Positions 20,416 through 32,504 of a stretch of DNA of 64,000 nt are shown one piece after another. The position numbers were made by a program, and so were the translations under genes. The DNA is from Echria macrotheca (taxonomy: Eukaryota > Ascomycota > Sordariomycetes > Sordariales > Schizotheciaceae), in contig MU839842.1 in the NCBI GenBank assembly GCA_030411725.1, forward strand, positions 682,001 to 746,000, read 5' to 3'. Each line of letters opens with the position of its first letter. The first letter of the stretch is position 1. The notes under the pieces are model-generated. The model worked only from the letters and a program-made list of their open reading frames with translations. It did no database searches and was not told where the DNA came from.

Positions 20416-22686
20416 CTTTCTCTTCGTTTCTCGAGTCGCAATACGGTCAGGTGACGGATGATGGGGAATCGTCAGAACACAAGTTGACAAAAAGAAAGAA
20501 GCTTTCAGGCGGGGTTGACGGCTCAGACTCAGGTTTTAGGTTCAAACCCCGGCCCCTTCCATCCCTGCCCGAAGCTACCTTTCTGCCGACGGTCGAGACC
20601 GATTAGGTCTGGCCTGGGCCGGGCGGCGCGCTCGCCGGGTTCACGTCCCATGTTCTATCGGGGAGGGCAATCCATGCCAAGCCTCCTCGTCAGAGGGGGG
20701 AAGGGGAACTTTCCTGAGTTGGTCCTGGTTTGCAACCTGAAAGAGGAAGGGGGGCTGGGCAGTGGGCGAGAACGGGCGGGGCAGTGACGAAAAGGACGCC
20801 AAGCGGCCGGGGAAGACGGCTGGCGGGGCCACGGCGGCCGGGACGAGAGCGGGACTGGGCGGGCTGGGCGGGTGCTCGCCACGGGACCCACTGGACTCCG
20901 GCGAGGTGCAGGCTGCATGGCGCCTTATTCGTACAGAAATGCGCCTCTGCTTTGCTCACACCGCAAGTTTTGCATTTGCGTGTTTTTTTGCGAATCGGTC
21001 CGGCTGAGTGCCGTTTTCGACTCGTCTCGGCGGCCCATCGAGATGTTCGGATGCAACCGGGTTTCGGGTCGTACAGCGCCGGGAGTACCGAGATCCCGTG
21101 TTGCACGGCATCGGTATCGTGCCGACGGCGCACTGTCGGTTCGGAGGCGAGACTGGCTTATCTTCCGCCTGAGCTGTTATCGCTCCCGGTACCCGGTATC
21201 ATATCGCCGTTGGGCACGACGTTGCATTGGGCTTGCTCGGTAGGTGCCGATAAGGCGGGATGAGTGGTTTGGTGTGGGAGTTTAGCCCGAGACCAATAAG
21301 ACGGACGTTTGGAGTGGTGACTCAGAAAGAACAGAGATGTTGGGCAGATAATCCCAAATGTCGTCTTCAGGAGCCATGAAACAAGTTCTGGGGTCTGGGT
21401 GAGAGTAACGGACGTATACCTCAACGGCCCGGTGCACCAAAGGGTTTGAGCGTCGTCCATCGTGACTGGATGCCATACGCAAACCGGGATGAAACAATCT
21501 CCAAGGATGCCCTCAGGTGGTTATTCCCCGTCAATGCGCCAGCGTCGGAATAGACACCGCATGTGGCCACACAAGGTCCCACCAGCCGGAGAACCGGCAT
21601 AACCATGAGATAGACAGTGGCCATTGAGTTTGGTTCCCCGAATACAAGTCACAGTCTGAAAATAAAGTAACCCAAAGTACCCGAGGGAGAGGATGGCAGC
21701 CCCTCGTCGCGAAGGTCCACGATTTCCAAGATTGGAATATGCCGAAATCTTTCCCTTGCCAAGTCCATCGTATGATTGAGTGCAACGAATCCAGTTGCAC
21801 GTAGAATGCCACCCCGAACTTGTCCGTATCTCTCGGTTCCAGCGGGGAATACTCCACACTGTAGATCTTAAGATTAGTCGTCCTATCAATGGACATATCG
21901 TCGAAGCGCCAGATGACAGAAGCAGCTAGCCGCGCCCACGATAACGCTCTTGGTGGTATCCACCTCTGCTCAGGGAGGCAGCCGTGATTAATGCAAGAAT
22001 CGACAATCTGGTGCCGTACCCAGTCCGGGGCCTCCAGTCCATCCTCTCCTCTGAGGATATGTTGGTGGGAAGAAAGAATGATACCGCAACAATCCTTCGA
22101 AAGGTCAGATCCCCGATGGCATTGTAGTCTACCCCGGGGCGGGTTCACGGACAACTGAACATGGAAAAGGATGGATGTGCACTCCATGGGGTGAGAAGAG
22201 AGAATTCACATGACCCCGTGGATCCGTCAGGTTTTGTCCCATACAAAACGAGGTGGTCGTATCGCTTGGAACACCGGATTGCAAGGCTTGCGGGCCTCCA
22301 CCCCCTAGCTGCAGCCTGATTGTCCAGTATAAAGAGAAGGAACTGGTGCGGATTGCAGGTGGCCGACGCAGCTTCGTGTTTCTCCGTTCGTGGCCATGGT
22401 GTCGTGCTTCGATTCAGAAACGGAAGGAAGCAAGCGGCCTTGAAGAATTTTCAACTTCTGCGTGCCGGGGTGGGTATTTATGATCGTTCCTCCCATTTTA
22501 ACAACTCTCCTGCGTTCATCAACGGAAGAAGCGCGGAAATCACTCTTGCCGTCAGCAATCTAGAATTCGGAAAACCATCAGAGCCCTGGGCTTGATTGAC
22601 CGAAACCATCACTACCTATGTGAGCTCTAACAAGCCGTATTCCCCTTTTTGCACCCGACAAGTCGCAGAAAACAACAGCAGACACA
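20416..22686. other. 2.3-kb gap, no convincing gene
   Basis: GC-rich from 20560 to 21250, with chance open frames on both strands. The ATG-started minus-strand frame at 21531-22187 (218 codons) has reasonable composition (IYSVEYSPLEPRDTDKFGVA) and a stretch PPRALSWARLAASVIWR faintly like the APSWSWASIDG block of HET proteins. It may be the tail of a decayed HET gene. No upstream HET core is visible. Confidence 0.3.
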
Positions 22687-24355
22687 TTAAGCACCCTCCA
22701 CTCTGACCTCCTCGACCTTCTCGTCACCCAGCTTCTCCATCGCCCGGACATTCAACGCACCGCGCTCTCTCGCCTGCTCGACCTCGACGCACACATATGT
22801 CTGGAAATCCTTGATCGGCACCTTGTTCCGGAACATTTCATCAATCTCCTCCAGCGTCCGCCCACGCACCTCAGGCAGCAAGAAGTACACGAACGCCGTG
22901 ACAGCCAGCCCAGCGCCGAACCAGATATACCCGTACTTGGGCCCCCAGTTCAGCTCGGTCGGGTTGATGAAGTACGGTGTCGTGAACGCCGTCAGCCACC
23001 CAAAAGTAAAACTGACGGCCGCCGCAAGCCCCATGGTGTACCCTCTGAGGTTCTGGGCAGGAAGCTCGCCGGCGACGAGGTAAACGTACGGCTCGAGACC
23101 GAAGTTGAAACCGAACAGATAAATGCTGACGACGGTGATCAGACCGATGCCCGCATTGTGCTTCGGCACATCAGCCGTGTAGATGACCGCCATGATGATC
23201 ATACAGCCAGTGCAGATGATGCAACCGGCGAGAATAATGCTCCTTCGCCCGACACGCGTGACGACGAACCAAGTCGTGATGAGACCAGCCAGTCCGACGC
23301 AGTTGCTGATGATGGTCCACATGAAGGGATCTCCGATCTCAGCGACGCTGAAGAAGTACGTGCCGAACGCGAGGATGAACATGGCGCCCACACCGGCGTT
23401 CGCCGTACCCACGCCGACACAGATGATGGTCCGGCGCAGGTTGTCGCCGCGGAACAGCTCGAGCGCCAACCGCCAGCTCTTCTCTGACTCAGCCTCACGC
23501 GCGGCCACGAGCTTCATCTCCTCAAACTCCTGTTGGACCGCGACCTCGTCGTAAGCGCCCTTTCGCAGAAACCGGAGACTGCGCAGCGCTTGCTCGGCTT
23601 TGCCGTGGTTGATCAGCCATCGAGGAGATTCCGGCAGGAACGGAAGGGTGAGGATCAGGATGACCGGGGCCGGGAAGCAGATGTACAGCGGGATCTGGTA
23701 GGCCAGACGACTGTGCATGTCGGCGGTGCGCTCGTTGATGACAAAGCCGATGGTGGTGCCGATGGCGATCCACGACGTCACCAGACCGAAGCAAAGACCA
23801 CGGAGGTGGGGAGGCGCGGATTCCTGGAGGTAGACGAGCGTCGAGTTGAGCAGCAGCCCGTTGGCGACACCGCACAGGAAGCGCGAGAAGTACAGCGCCC
23901 CGAAGGACGTGGTCTGTGCCATGATGACGATGGAGATGATGATGAGGCCGGACGACAGCATGATCAGGTGTCGCCGCCCGATGCGTGAGCCGATCGGGCC
24001 GGTGAGCAGGGAGCCGACGAAGGCGCCGAGGATCATGAAGGACGAGATGATTTGTTGTGGAGTGCGCTACCATCCCAAGTCAACACGGGCGTAAAAAAAC
24101 AAAGCTCAGAAGACGTACCATGATGGCCCACTTCCCCGACGGGGTCTGGTAGCCAAATTCCATCAGGAAGCCGGGCATGGCCTGGAAGCCGGCAATGGCG
24201 CCCTTGTCGAAGCCGTACTCGAACAGCGAGATGCCCAGGTACAGCGTCACCAACAGGATCCGCCGGTTCGCCCACAGGCCGGTCTTGCGGACGCCGATGT
24301 CCATGACGGCCCGCTCCTCGCCGTCAATGACATCGGTAACTTGGGCCGGCGGCAT
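22687..24355 (-). CDS. MFS transporter, sugar-porter type
   Basis: Exon 1 is 24355-24119 and exon 2 is 24066-22687; the intron is 52 nt (GTACGT...GTAG). The product is 538 residues. It has twelve predicted spans and sugar-porter signatures: GSRIGRRHLIM in the first cytoplasmic loop, LPESPRWLINHGK before the central loop, RVGRRSIILAG, and EVRGRTLEEIDEMF at the end. The N-terminus (VIDGEERAVMDIGVRKTGL) is cytoplasmic. This family imports sugars, quinate and related compounds, and in fungi also plant-derived aromatics or glycosides. It is divergent from the VAO-family gene with 445 bp between starts, so co-expression is likely. I infer uptake of the pathway substrate; the actual substrate is unknown. 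Confidence 0.9.
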
Positions 24356-24800
24356 TTTGTTGTGAGAGAGGTGGAGATTTTCTTCCCGGTGGCCTGAGAG
24401 AAGCCCGAGATCTGATGATTTTTGTTTGTTATGGCCAGGTCGGGCTGTTTTATAACCTTTCCGAGTCCCCTATCCCCAGAATTTTCATCCTGGGGTAGTC
24501 TGGGGAAGGCGGGGAAAGCGGGGGAGCTACTCAGAGCTAGTGTGGTTCTCCAGTTTGCCAGGTTGAGTCGGCAGCAAGGATCTCCATCCCGGGTCCAAGA
24601 AGCCGACCACGGTCCACATGGGAATAGGTGCGGTTCTGTATAAGGATGGCTGAAAAGTGTTGAGACCCAATGCCACATCGCCATGTCATCTGCGAGACAC
24701 TTATAGACCCTTGGCATATCTCGATTCTACCAGGGCCTCGACGCCATCACATCCCAACACGGACGCACACTAGCTGCCTTTCACAGACCAGCTTGTAACC
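24356..24800. promoter_or_regulatory. divergent promoter of transporter and VAO-family oxidase
   Basis: 445 bp between the two starts. It contains an inverted repeat CCCCAG-N10-CTGGGG (24474-24495) and a purine block with three GGGGA/GGGGG units at 24503-24525, both near the centre. These are candidate regulator sites. A Zn2Cys6 regulator is encoded in the same cluster. Confidence 0.45.
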
Positions 24801-26605
24801 ATGGCTGCGTTGCGCCCCTTTACCAAGGCGCTTCACGAGAAGGAAAACCAGATGGCCGACGCCACCGTTGCAACCTGGATCAAGACGGCCGAGCGCACAC
24901 CAACCATCGACATCCTGCCGCCCGGTCTAGACGCCGAGACTTGGCAGAAGCTAGTGGCCGAGTTCCACACCATCCTCGGTGAGGATGGCGTCCTCACAAG
25001 CCACGACCACCGTGTGCGCTACGCCGACCCCTACGCCGAGCACCAGGACGAGACTGAGCAGGAGCGCCGCGGCAGCGCCGCCACCTTGTTTCCGGTGACG
25101 GTCGAGCACGTCCAGGCTATCTTGAAAATCTGCAACGCCCACACCATCCCGGTCTGGACCGTCTCGCGCGGGCGTAACCTCGGCTACGGCGGGCCCGCGC
25201 CGCGGGTCAAGGGATCATTAATCTTGGATCTGTCGCGCATGAACAAGGTCCTCGACGTCAACGACACATACTCGTACTACACTGTTGAGCCCGGTGTCAC
25301 GTTCTTCGACATCTACCGCGCCATCAAGGAGCAGAACAAGAACATCTGGTGCTCGGTACCTGCTCTCGGCTGGGGGTCGGTCGTCGGTAATGCCCTCGAC
25401 AGGGGATGGGGTTACACGCCTGCAGGCGACCATGCGAACCAGATCTGCGGAATTGAGGTGGTGCTGGCCGATGGCACCATCGTGCGTACCGGCATGGGCG
25501 CTATCGATAATTCGCCCTGCTGGCCACTGTTCCGCGGCGGGTACGGGCCTACGTACGAGTCCATGTTCAGCCAGAGCAACTTCGGCGTCGTGACCAAGCT
25601 AAGCTTGTGGGCCACACCCAGCCCGCAGGGCTTCATGATGTGCAGAGTGGATGTTGAGAATGAGGAGGACCTCGCGCCGCTGATCGATACCTTCCGCGGT
25701 TTGTTGATGCGGGAGGCAATCCAGAACCACCCGCTGATTGGGAACCTGCCGCGGGAGCTGGTCAAGCGGGGGCCGCGGAGCAAGTTTTACGAGGGGAAGG
25801 ATGCTATTCCGGATGCAAGGCTCAAGGAGCTCCAGAAAGAACTGGGCATCGGCTTCTGGTCGGCACGGTTTGGGCTGTACGGGCCCCGCGAGATCATCGA
25901 GGCCAACTACAAGCGGTGTGAGGAGGCGTTTGCTGGGATGCCCACAGCCAAGCTGACGGGGAGGGCGTTCTACCCACCCGAGGGCAAGAATTACCTGCAT
26001 CCGGAAGATCTGCCGGTCGAGTTTAGGACGGTCGAGACGGGTACGCCGAGTCTCTTGGCGCTGAACGCGGTTAAGTACCGTGGCGAGGACGGGTACGTTT
26101 ATTCTCTTTCGGATAGAACATACCGAGTACTAACTGGAAACGTAGCGGCCACATCTCCTTCTCGCCCATCCTCCCCGCTGACGGCAAGTCGGCGCTGGAC
26201 TTCTACTACGCCGCCAAGGCACGCTGCGTCGCCCGCGGCTTCGACTACTTTGGCGGTCTGCACCTGTATGCCCGGCATCTGGCCATGATCAACATGATGT
26301 ACTTTGACCGGCAGTCTGATACCGAGCGCCGCGACGCCAATGAGCTGTTTGTGGAGCTGGTGCATCTTGCTCGGGAGCATGGGTTCAGTGAGTATCGGGC
26401 GCATATTGACTACATGGATCTGGTTGCGGAGCAGTATGACTTCAATGGGAGGAGTCTGATGAAGCTGAATGAGCGGGTCAAGGATGCGCTGGATCCGAAG
26501 GGAATTTTGAGCCCGGGGAAGCAGGGGATTTGGGGGGAGCGGTACCGGGCTGAGGGGAAGGGGGTGCCGATGAAGGGTGTGAATGGGGTTAATGGATCCC
26601 ATTAG
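24801..26605 (+). CDS. vanillyl-alcohol oxidase-family flavoenzyme
   Basis: Exons are 24801-26092 and 26146-26605; the 53-nt intron has a TACTAAC branch site. The product is 583 residues, close to the usual 560. The FAD domain is PCMH/VAO type: SRGRNLGYGGPAPRV (123-136), YTVEPGVTFFDIYR, WGSVVGNALDRGWGYTPAGDH, then the cap domain and a closing KDALDPKGILSPGKQGIW. Family members oxidise the benzylic or allylic position of 4-alkylphenols such as vanillyl alcohol, eugenol or 4-cresol. Tyr129 and Tyr514-Arg515 match the phenolate-binding residues of the Penicillium enzyme. The covalent-FAD histidine position is Ala477/Met478, and the catalytic Asp position is Ala188 (motif VPALGWGS), by alignment from memory. 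FAD is therefore probably non-covalent and the chemistry may differ. It opens the plus-strand run of the cluster. Confidence 0.9.
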
Positions 26606-27446
26606 ATAGTTTCTTGACAAATGTGACAAATTCCAAGTTCAGATATTTCATCATTTGTTGAGTGAGTAGGCTGGCACGGTGATATCGTACGGTGGTCCAA
26701 GCCTGGTGGGTGTCTTATTTGGCACAAGCAGCGGAGCTATTGCCTCTTGAATACCTAGGCATGTTAATCCTTGGTTCTAGGCTTGAATACCATGAATGTG
26801 GCAACTTGAGCCAAACTAAGTGTTCCGGAAAGAATAAATCAGTCAGAATAGTATACATGCATCTTCCTAAAGCGTCTTGCGAAGCAACAGCTCCCTTGCA
26901 CAAAGACGTCTGGCTGAGCTCTAGCTGAGATTGTGTATCCCAACAGCTATTAAACGTACCTCTATTTTTCTCAATCATTGCAATCCCTACACTTCATACA
27001 GGCCAAGTGGTGACTGCACATCTTCCGGAAACCAGACTCCACGGCCTGAAACCGGTTACCGGCGCCATTGAGGAGGCAAGAGATAATTGCAGGCGAAACA
27101 GGGTTCTCACCACGGCACCCAGAACATCGGCACTTGTTGCCCCCACTAATATCTAATCTCACCTCCTTTCCTTGCGATATCATATCCGTTGGATCAAGAA
27201 ACCATGCAACGAGATCTTGGGTCCCTAGGTGGAGCAACCCCGGCAGCTCGCATCCGCACCGCGATGCTGCCTCATCCGTCGGCTCTGGGCTAGTCGGCTC
27301 GTTGAAGCCGACCGCCGTCGGTAAGCCACAGCCAAGCGCCCTGCATGTAAACCCAGAAAAGGAAGACTAAAATCATGTCATAAGATGGACACTATTCCAG
27401 ACTATCTCTTGGCCACATAGACGGATCCCCATCAGATCATCCCACC
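26606..27446. other. intergenic, P450 promoter
   Basis: Contains an everted CCG-N8-CGG (CCGACCGCCGTCGG, about 27308-27321), a possible Zn2Cys6 site about 125 bp before the P450 start. No gene seen. Confidence 0.4.
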
Positions 27447-29282
27447 ATGGCGCCGTTCACATTCGACACCAGCCGCGCCACCCTCTTACAAGGCTCCGCG
27501 GTCTTTGCCGTGGTAGGCATCGCCAGCCACCTTGTGTACTTCATCCGAGGTGACCACAACCGTTTCGCCTACCGCTGGATTTCCCGCCTTCTCGCATCCA
27601 CAGCGCTACTTTTCGTTGTAATCCTCCACTTCACCCACTACAACTTCATCGCAAGCCTCATCGCCACCGCCTGCTTCAGCACATCCTACCTCACAGGCTT
27701 ATACACCAGCATCTCCATCTACCGCCTCTTCTTCCACCGCCTCCGCGCATTCCCCGGGCCCTTCTCGGCGCGCCTCTCAAATTTCTACCATGCCTACATC
27801 ATCCGGCGGTCGGATAACCACCTCGTCATCCAGAAGCTGCACCAGAAATATGGCCCGATAGTCCGCACCGGTCCGTCCCTTCTTCCCGCAAACAAACCTC
27901 CTCCTAACATGAACCAGGCCCAAGCAACCTCTCGGTAATCGACCCCGCGGCGATCCGCATCGTTCTCTCGAACGAATCCCGCTGCATCAAGTCGCCCTGG
28001 TACGAGCGCTCGCTGCCGGTAGTCAACCTGCACACGGTCCGCGACAAGAAGACGCACGATGCCCGCCGCAAGCTCTTCTCCAAGGCGTTTTCTCCGGGCG
28101 CCCTGGCAGACTATGAAGAGCGCGTGGTCGTGCACTGCGAGGAGTTCGTGAGACAGATGCGCAACATGGCAGGGAAGCCGTTTGACGCGGCGGATTGGTT
28201 CAAGTATTTCGGTTCGTCGCCTTCCCTCCCTTTATCTTAGGGATTCAAGCTGATATAACAGCAAAGCATTCGACGTAATGGGCGACCTGGGCCTGGGCAA
28301 GTCCTTCAACATGCTCACGTCCCCAACCAACCGGTGGATCCCGACCCTTTTGGAGACCAGCATGGCCGACGTCGGGCCTACCACGCCCATCCCCTGGATC
28401 GCCTCGATCCTGCACCGTCTACCGCGGGCGGGCACGCACTCGCGCGCGTGGCTCGAGTTCGTCGGATCCCAGGTGCAAGAGCGGATCGAGAAGCACATCG
28501 AGCGGCCCGACATCCTGTCGCATCTGATCGCGGCGTATAATGCCACCAACAAGACACCGACGGACTACCAGTGGCTGCGTGGCGACACGCGGCTCACGAT
28601 CGTGGGCGGGAGCGACACCACGGCGGCGACGTTGACTTTTCTCTTCTATTACCTCGCAAGAGATCCAGAGCAGGTGAGGAAGTTGCGGTCGGAGCTGGAG
28701 CCGCTTCTGGGGAACAAGACGAGGCTCGACCAGAAGGACGTGGCCAAGGCGCAGCATCTCAACGGCGTGATTCACGAGGCGTTGAGGCTGCATCCGGCTA
28801 TTCCGTCGGGGTTTCCGCGGCTCACGCCGCCCGAGGGGATTACGGTTAGTGGCACGTATATACCGGGGGATACGGTGGTGGTGTTGCCCGTGTATGCGAT
28901 GCAGCGGGACCCGGCGAATTACGAGCGGCCGGACGAGTTTGTGCCGGAGCGGTGGTACTCGCGGCCGGAGATGATTCGGAATCGGGAGGCGTTTTTGACG
29001 TGGAATATCGGTGAGTTTTTGTGGGGGGGTTTTTTTTTTTGCGTCCTCCATTTATTACTGGTGCAAAATACTGATGTGATATGCACGACAGGAATGAACG
29101 GCTGCATAGGCCGCGCCCTGGCCATCATGGAGATGCGCGACCTGCTGGTGCACTGGATCCAGAACTTCGAGTCGGTCTCGCTCGCGCCCGGCGAGGACGG
29201 GAGCCGGCTCCTGCTCGAGACCAAGGACCATTTTACCGTGGGCGTACAGCCGCTCCACCTCGTGTTTCACTCGAAAAAGTAA
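27447..29282 (+). CDS. cytochrome P450 monooxygenase, four exons
   Basis: Exons are 27447-27870, 27918-28211, 28267-29010 and 29092-29282, giving 550 residues. The N-terminus has about three hydrophobic segments (residues 12-33, 45-65, 68-92), more than the usual single anchor. A proline hinge (RAFPGPFSARLS) follows. Core motifs are the I-helix GGSDTT, the ExxR motif in HEALRLHP, PERWYSRPEM, and the heme loop WNIGMNGCIGRALA with ligand Cys492. The canonical FxxGxR becomes WNIGMN (Phe to Trp, Arg to Asn). The third intron falls inside the heme loop. The layout resembles fungal P450s of the pisatin-demethylase or tryprostatin-hydroxylase kind, which demethylate or hydroxylate aromatics. In this setting O-demethylation or ring hydroxylation of a phenolic is the natural guess. 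Confidence 0.9.
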
Positions 29283-29632
29283 TAAACTTCCCCACTGTAG
29301 CAAACAAATTTCAACAGTTTGACCACCTTCTTGTTTGAGTGAAAATCTAGTTTGGATGTGGTCAAGTGAGGTGGATATAAGCCTCGGACAAGCTCTGCCG
29401 AGGACATGGCAACCATTGGCACAAGAGTTGGCCGCAAGGCCGTTGCCACCTCCCGTCGCCACCCCGTTCGCGCTAAAAGTCGGGGTAACCAACACCCCGC
29501 GCGGAATCATGGATCCGCTTCTCCGGGGTGTCATGTTAAATGGGGCGGGTCCCGGGTTTTTGCTTCCATGCTACATTTGTTGCTTCCGATCCGAGTTCAC
29601 GGTAGGAGCTTGTGATTTGGTTCGGTACGGTG
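29283..29632. promoter_or_regulatory. upstream region of the Zn2Cys6 regulator
   Basis: Contains CCCGCGCGG (29497-29505) and CTCCGGGG (29521-29528), CGG-type elements that could serve autoregulation. No coding sequence. Confidence 0.35.
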
Positions 29633-32475
29633 ATGTTCGACGTGGATCACGACCCCGAAATCGACCCGGACCTGCAGCGGAACGGGGCCGGCGGGAATGC
29701 ATCCGGAGCCAGAACCGAAATGGCGAGTGCACAGAATCAGATCCACGTCCAGACGCAATCGGGTCGGAGGATGAGTGATCACGACCAGGAGCCGCCGCGC
29801 AAGCGGGCACGGTTGAGTTGCAATGCGTGCAAGGCACGCAAGACCAAGGTAGCATCCCCTCTCGTTGTTTCTATCTGTGACATAACAACGGGGCTAACCG
29901 TGTCTCTTAATACCTGTCCCAGTGTGTCGGTTTCGGTACGTAAACAATACCCTTTACCTTACCCCTTTTTGCACGGACCCACCCAGCCGTAATGCTGACC
30001 ACCGACAACAGACAGCGGGTCGTGCGAACACTGCCAGTCCCTCGGCATCCCTTGCGAGGCCGACCTGCGCAGCCGCAAGCGGCCCTTCTACCGCGTCTCG
30101 GGCGAGGTCTACGAGTACTCGATCAAGCTGCTGCGCCGCTTTGTCCCGGAGGACCAGCTGCCCGAGCTGACGGTCGAGAATATCCAGTCGCTGCTGCATC
30201 GGCTCGAGAGCACTAACCACACTACTACCTCTCATGAGCAAGTCCCAAGGGTGGGTGAGTCGGTGGTGTCCACTGGTGACGATGCCGCGATTGCAGATCC
30301 CGATCCGGGTCCCGGTCCGGCGCCGGACGATAACGGAGATCGGGACCGCAGTCGGGGCACCAACGAGGTCATGGAACCTGATGAGCACCCATTGCTCCAA
30401 GAAGAATTTGGATGTATGCTGCTCGATTCCATGGGCAAGTATCGTAAGTTTTCTCAATCCTTGTCCCCCACCAGCCCACTCTACAAAAGAAATCACGGAT
30501 ATTAACACGACCAGGCTACGTCGGCGCCGACTCCTCGATCCGATGGAACCACGTCGTCCGCATGGCGCGCGAGACAACCCGGCACCCGTCGAAAATGATC
30601 ATCCCCCCACTCAAAACCGGCCTCCTCCCGCCCACGACGCCAGAAAGCCCAAGCACCACGAGCCCCGGGATCGTCCGCCAGCCCCGACGCGCCGAGATGT
30701 ATCTCCCCCCGCGAGCGGCGTGCATGGCCTACGCATCGCGCTTTTTCGACCAGGTCCACTGCATCTACTGGTTTTTTTCCGGCGAGCAGTTCTACACGCG
30801 TCTGGACAAGACGCTCGAGGACCGCGGGACGACCGACAGCTCGTCGTGGCTGTGTGCGTTGTACTCCATCTTTGCGATGGGGAGCATGCGGCCCGAGGGC
30901 GAGACCGGCGGTCTCCCGCCGGACGAGAAAACGTCGCTGGATTACCTCTCGATGGCAAGGGAGTTGTCCACCGGCGCGGCGGACGAGGCTGATATGGATA
31001 GCATCAAGGCCTTTGGACTTTTGGTACACCCCTCCCTTCCCCTTCTCCCCCTTCCCCCTTCCCCATTTTCCCGTTTCCTCCTCCCCGATTCCCCCCTTTC
31101 CTTCACCCCTCCGCCAAACACAAACTAACAAAAACCCAGTCCCTAGCAACCCACGCAACCTGCTACTCCGTAACCGCCTACCTCCACCTAGGCACCGCAG
31201 TCCGCATAGGCTTCTCCCTAGGCCTGCACAGGGACGTGACCCCCGGCCTCGGCCGTCCCAACCCCTCGCTAGAGCGCGAATGGTCCCGACGCCTGTGGTG
31301 GACAATCTTCACGCTCGACCACGAAATGGCCTCCCGCTTCGGCTACCCCTGTTCGATCTCGCACGACGCATCCCCCGTCGTCCTCCGCACGCCCCCCGCC
31401 GCCGAACATATCCTCGACCCCGGGCCGCACACACCTCTCGGCTACCAGGCCCTCGCGGTTTCGCTGGTGAAACTGCGCAAGCGCATCTCGCACGAGTGCT
31501 TTTTAGTCCCCGCCGCGCAGGCCGGCGGGAGGCTTCCGATCCGTCGCGTGACGGGGTGTCTTTCTGCGCTGCGGGCGTTTGCGGACGAGATTCCGACGCA
31601 TCTCAGGGCGGATGCGAGTCTGCATCCGCAGCACCGGCGGGCTGTGGCGCTGCTTCATTTGAGGTATTTTATTACGGTTATTAGCCTTACGAGACCTTTT
31701 TTGTTGTTTACTATTACGACGACGACGAAAGAGATTCATCCGGAGAAGATGAGGTTGTATAACCAGCTTAGCGGGACGTGTATTGATGCTGCTGAGGCGG
31801 CTATTCCTATTCTGAGGAAGATGCGGGGGGATAAAACGCTTTCGTCGCTTACGTTGTTGGATTGTCATTGTATTGGGGAGGTTATGTGGATTTTGATTCT
31901 GGCGTTGCAGAAATGTGAAGGAGACAAAAAGGCGGACGAGCGCAGGGAGATGTTGAGGTTGTGTTTGGATACGCTGAGGGGGATGGAGAGGGTTGGGTGG
32001 TGCGCCAAAGTTACGCCGGAGTTTGAGGCGCGCGTTATGGAGAGCGGTGTGCTTTTTGGTGGTGAGAAGTCGCAGCAGGGAGGGGATGGGGATGGCGGGC
32101 AACAGCAGCAGCAGGGCGAATTAGTCGGGATTAACCATAGCGGGATGGTTTTGTCGGGTGCTGTGTCTGGCGTTGGGGGAGTACAGGATGTTGGGGAGGT
32201 AGGCAGGACGGGGACGGGTTTGACGCCCCAGGTTTCGGGGAGTTTGTGGGATTACCCTGGATCGTAAGCTCACCACCGGTTTGGGGATATAATATGTGCA
32301 GGGCTGACTTTTTTTTTTTAGTAATCTCGACGCGATGCAGTTCGACGTCTTCGAGACACTCGACTTTAGCAGCGGCGCACGGCTGGGCCGGATGGACATG
32401 GACATGTTCATGGATGCATCCTTCTCCGGGTCGCAGTTTCTGTTTGACAACCTCGACGGCATCCATCCGCCATAG
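29633..32475 (+). CDS. Zn2Cys6 transcription factor, six exons with a 13-nt microexon
   Basis: Exons are 29633-29848, 29923-29935, 30012-30443, 30515-31023, 31140-32263 and 32322-32475, giving 815 residues. The zinc cluster is assembled over three exons: C63-NA-C66-KARKTK-C73, then C81, C84 and C91 (CEHCQSLGIPC). This is the C-x2-C-x6-C-x7-C-x2-C-x6-C spacing. A basic RKRPFYR linker and a short helix (YEYSIKLLRRF) follow. The fungal-specific regulatory region (about 240-640) shows AYLHLGTAVRIGFSLGLHRD and RRLWWTIFTLDHEMASRFGYP. The C-terminus is Gln/Gly-rich, then acidic and Met/Phe-rich (MDMDMFMDASF), like an activation domain. It sits in the middle of the cluster and is the obvious pathway-specific regulator. 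The upstream GTG at 29612 was not used. Confidence 0.9.
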
Positions 32476-32504
32476 TATTGTATGACCAGCAAGAAAATAC
32501 ATTC

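Noticed and set aside
20515..20570. tRNA-like phrase GGTTCAAACCCC
   Set aside because: T-loop-like, but no acceptor, D or anticodon arms can be folded around it.
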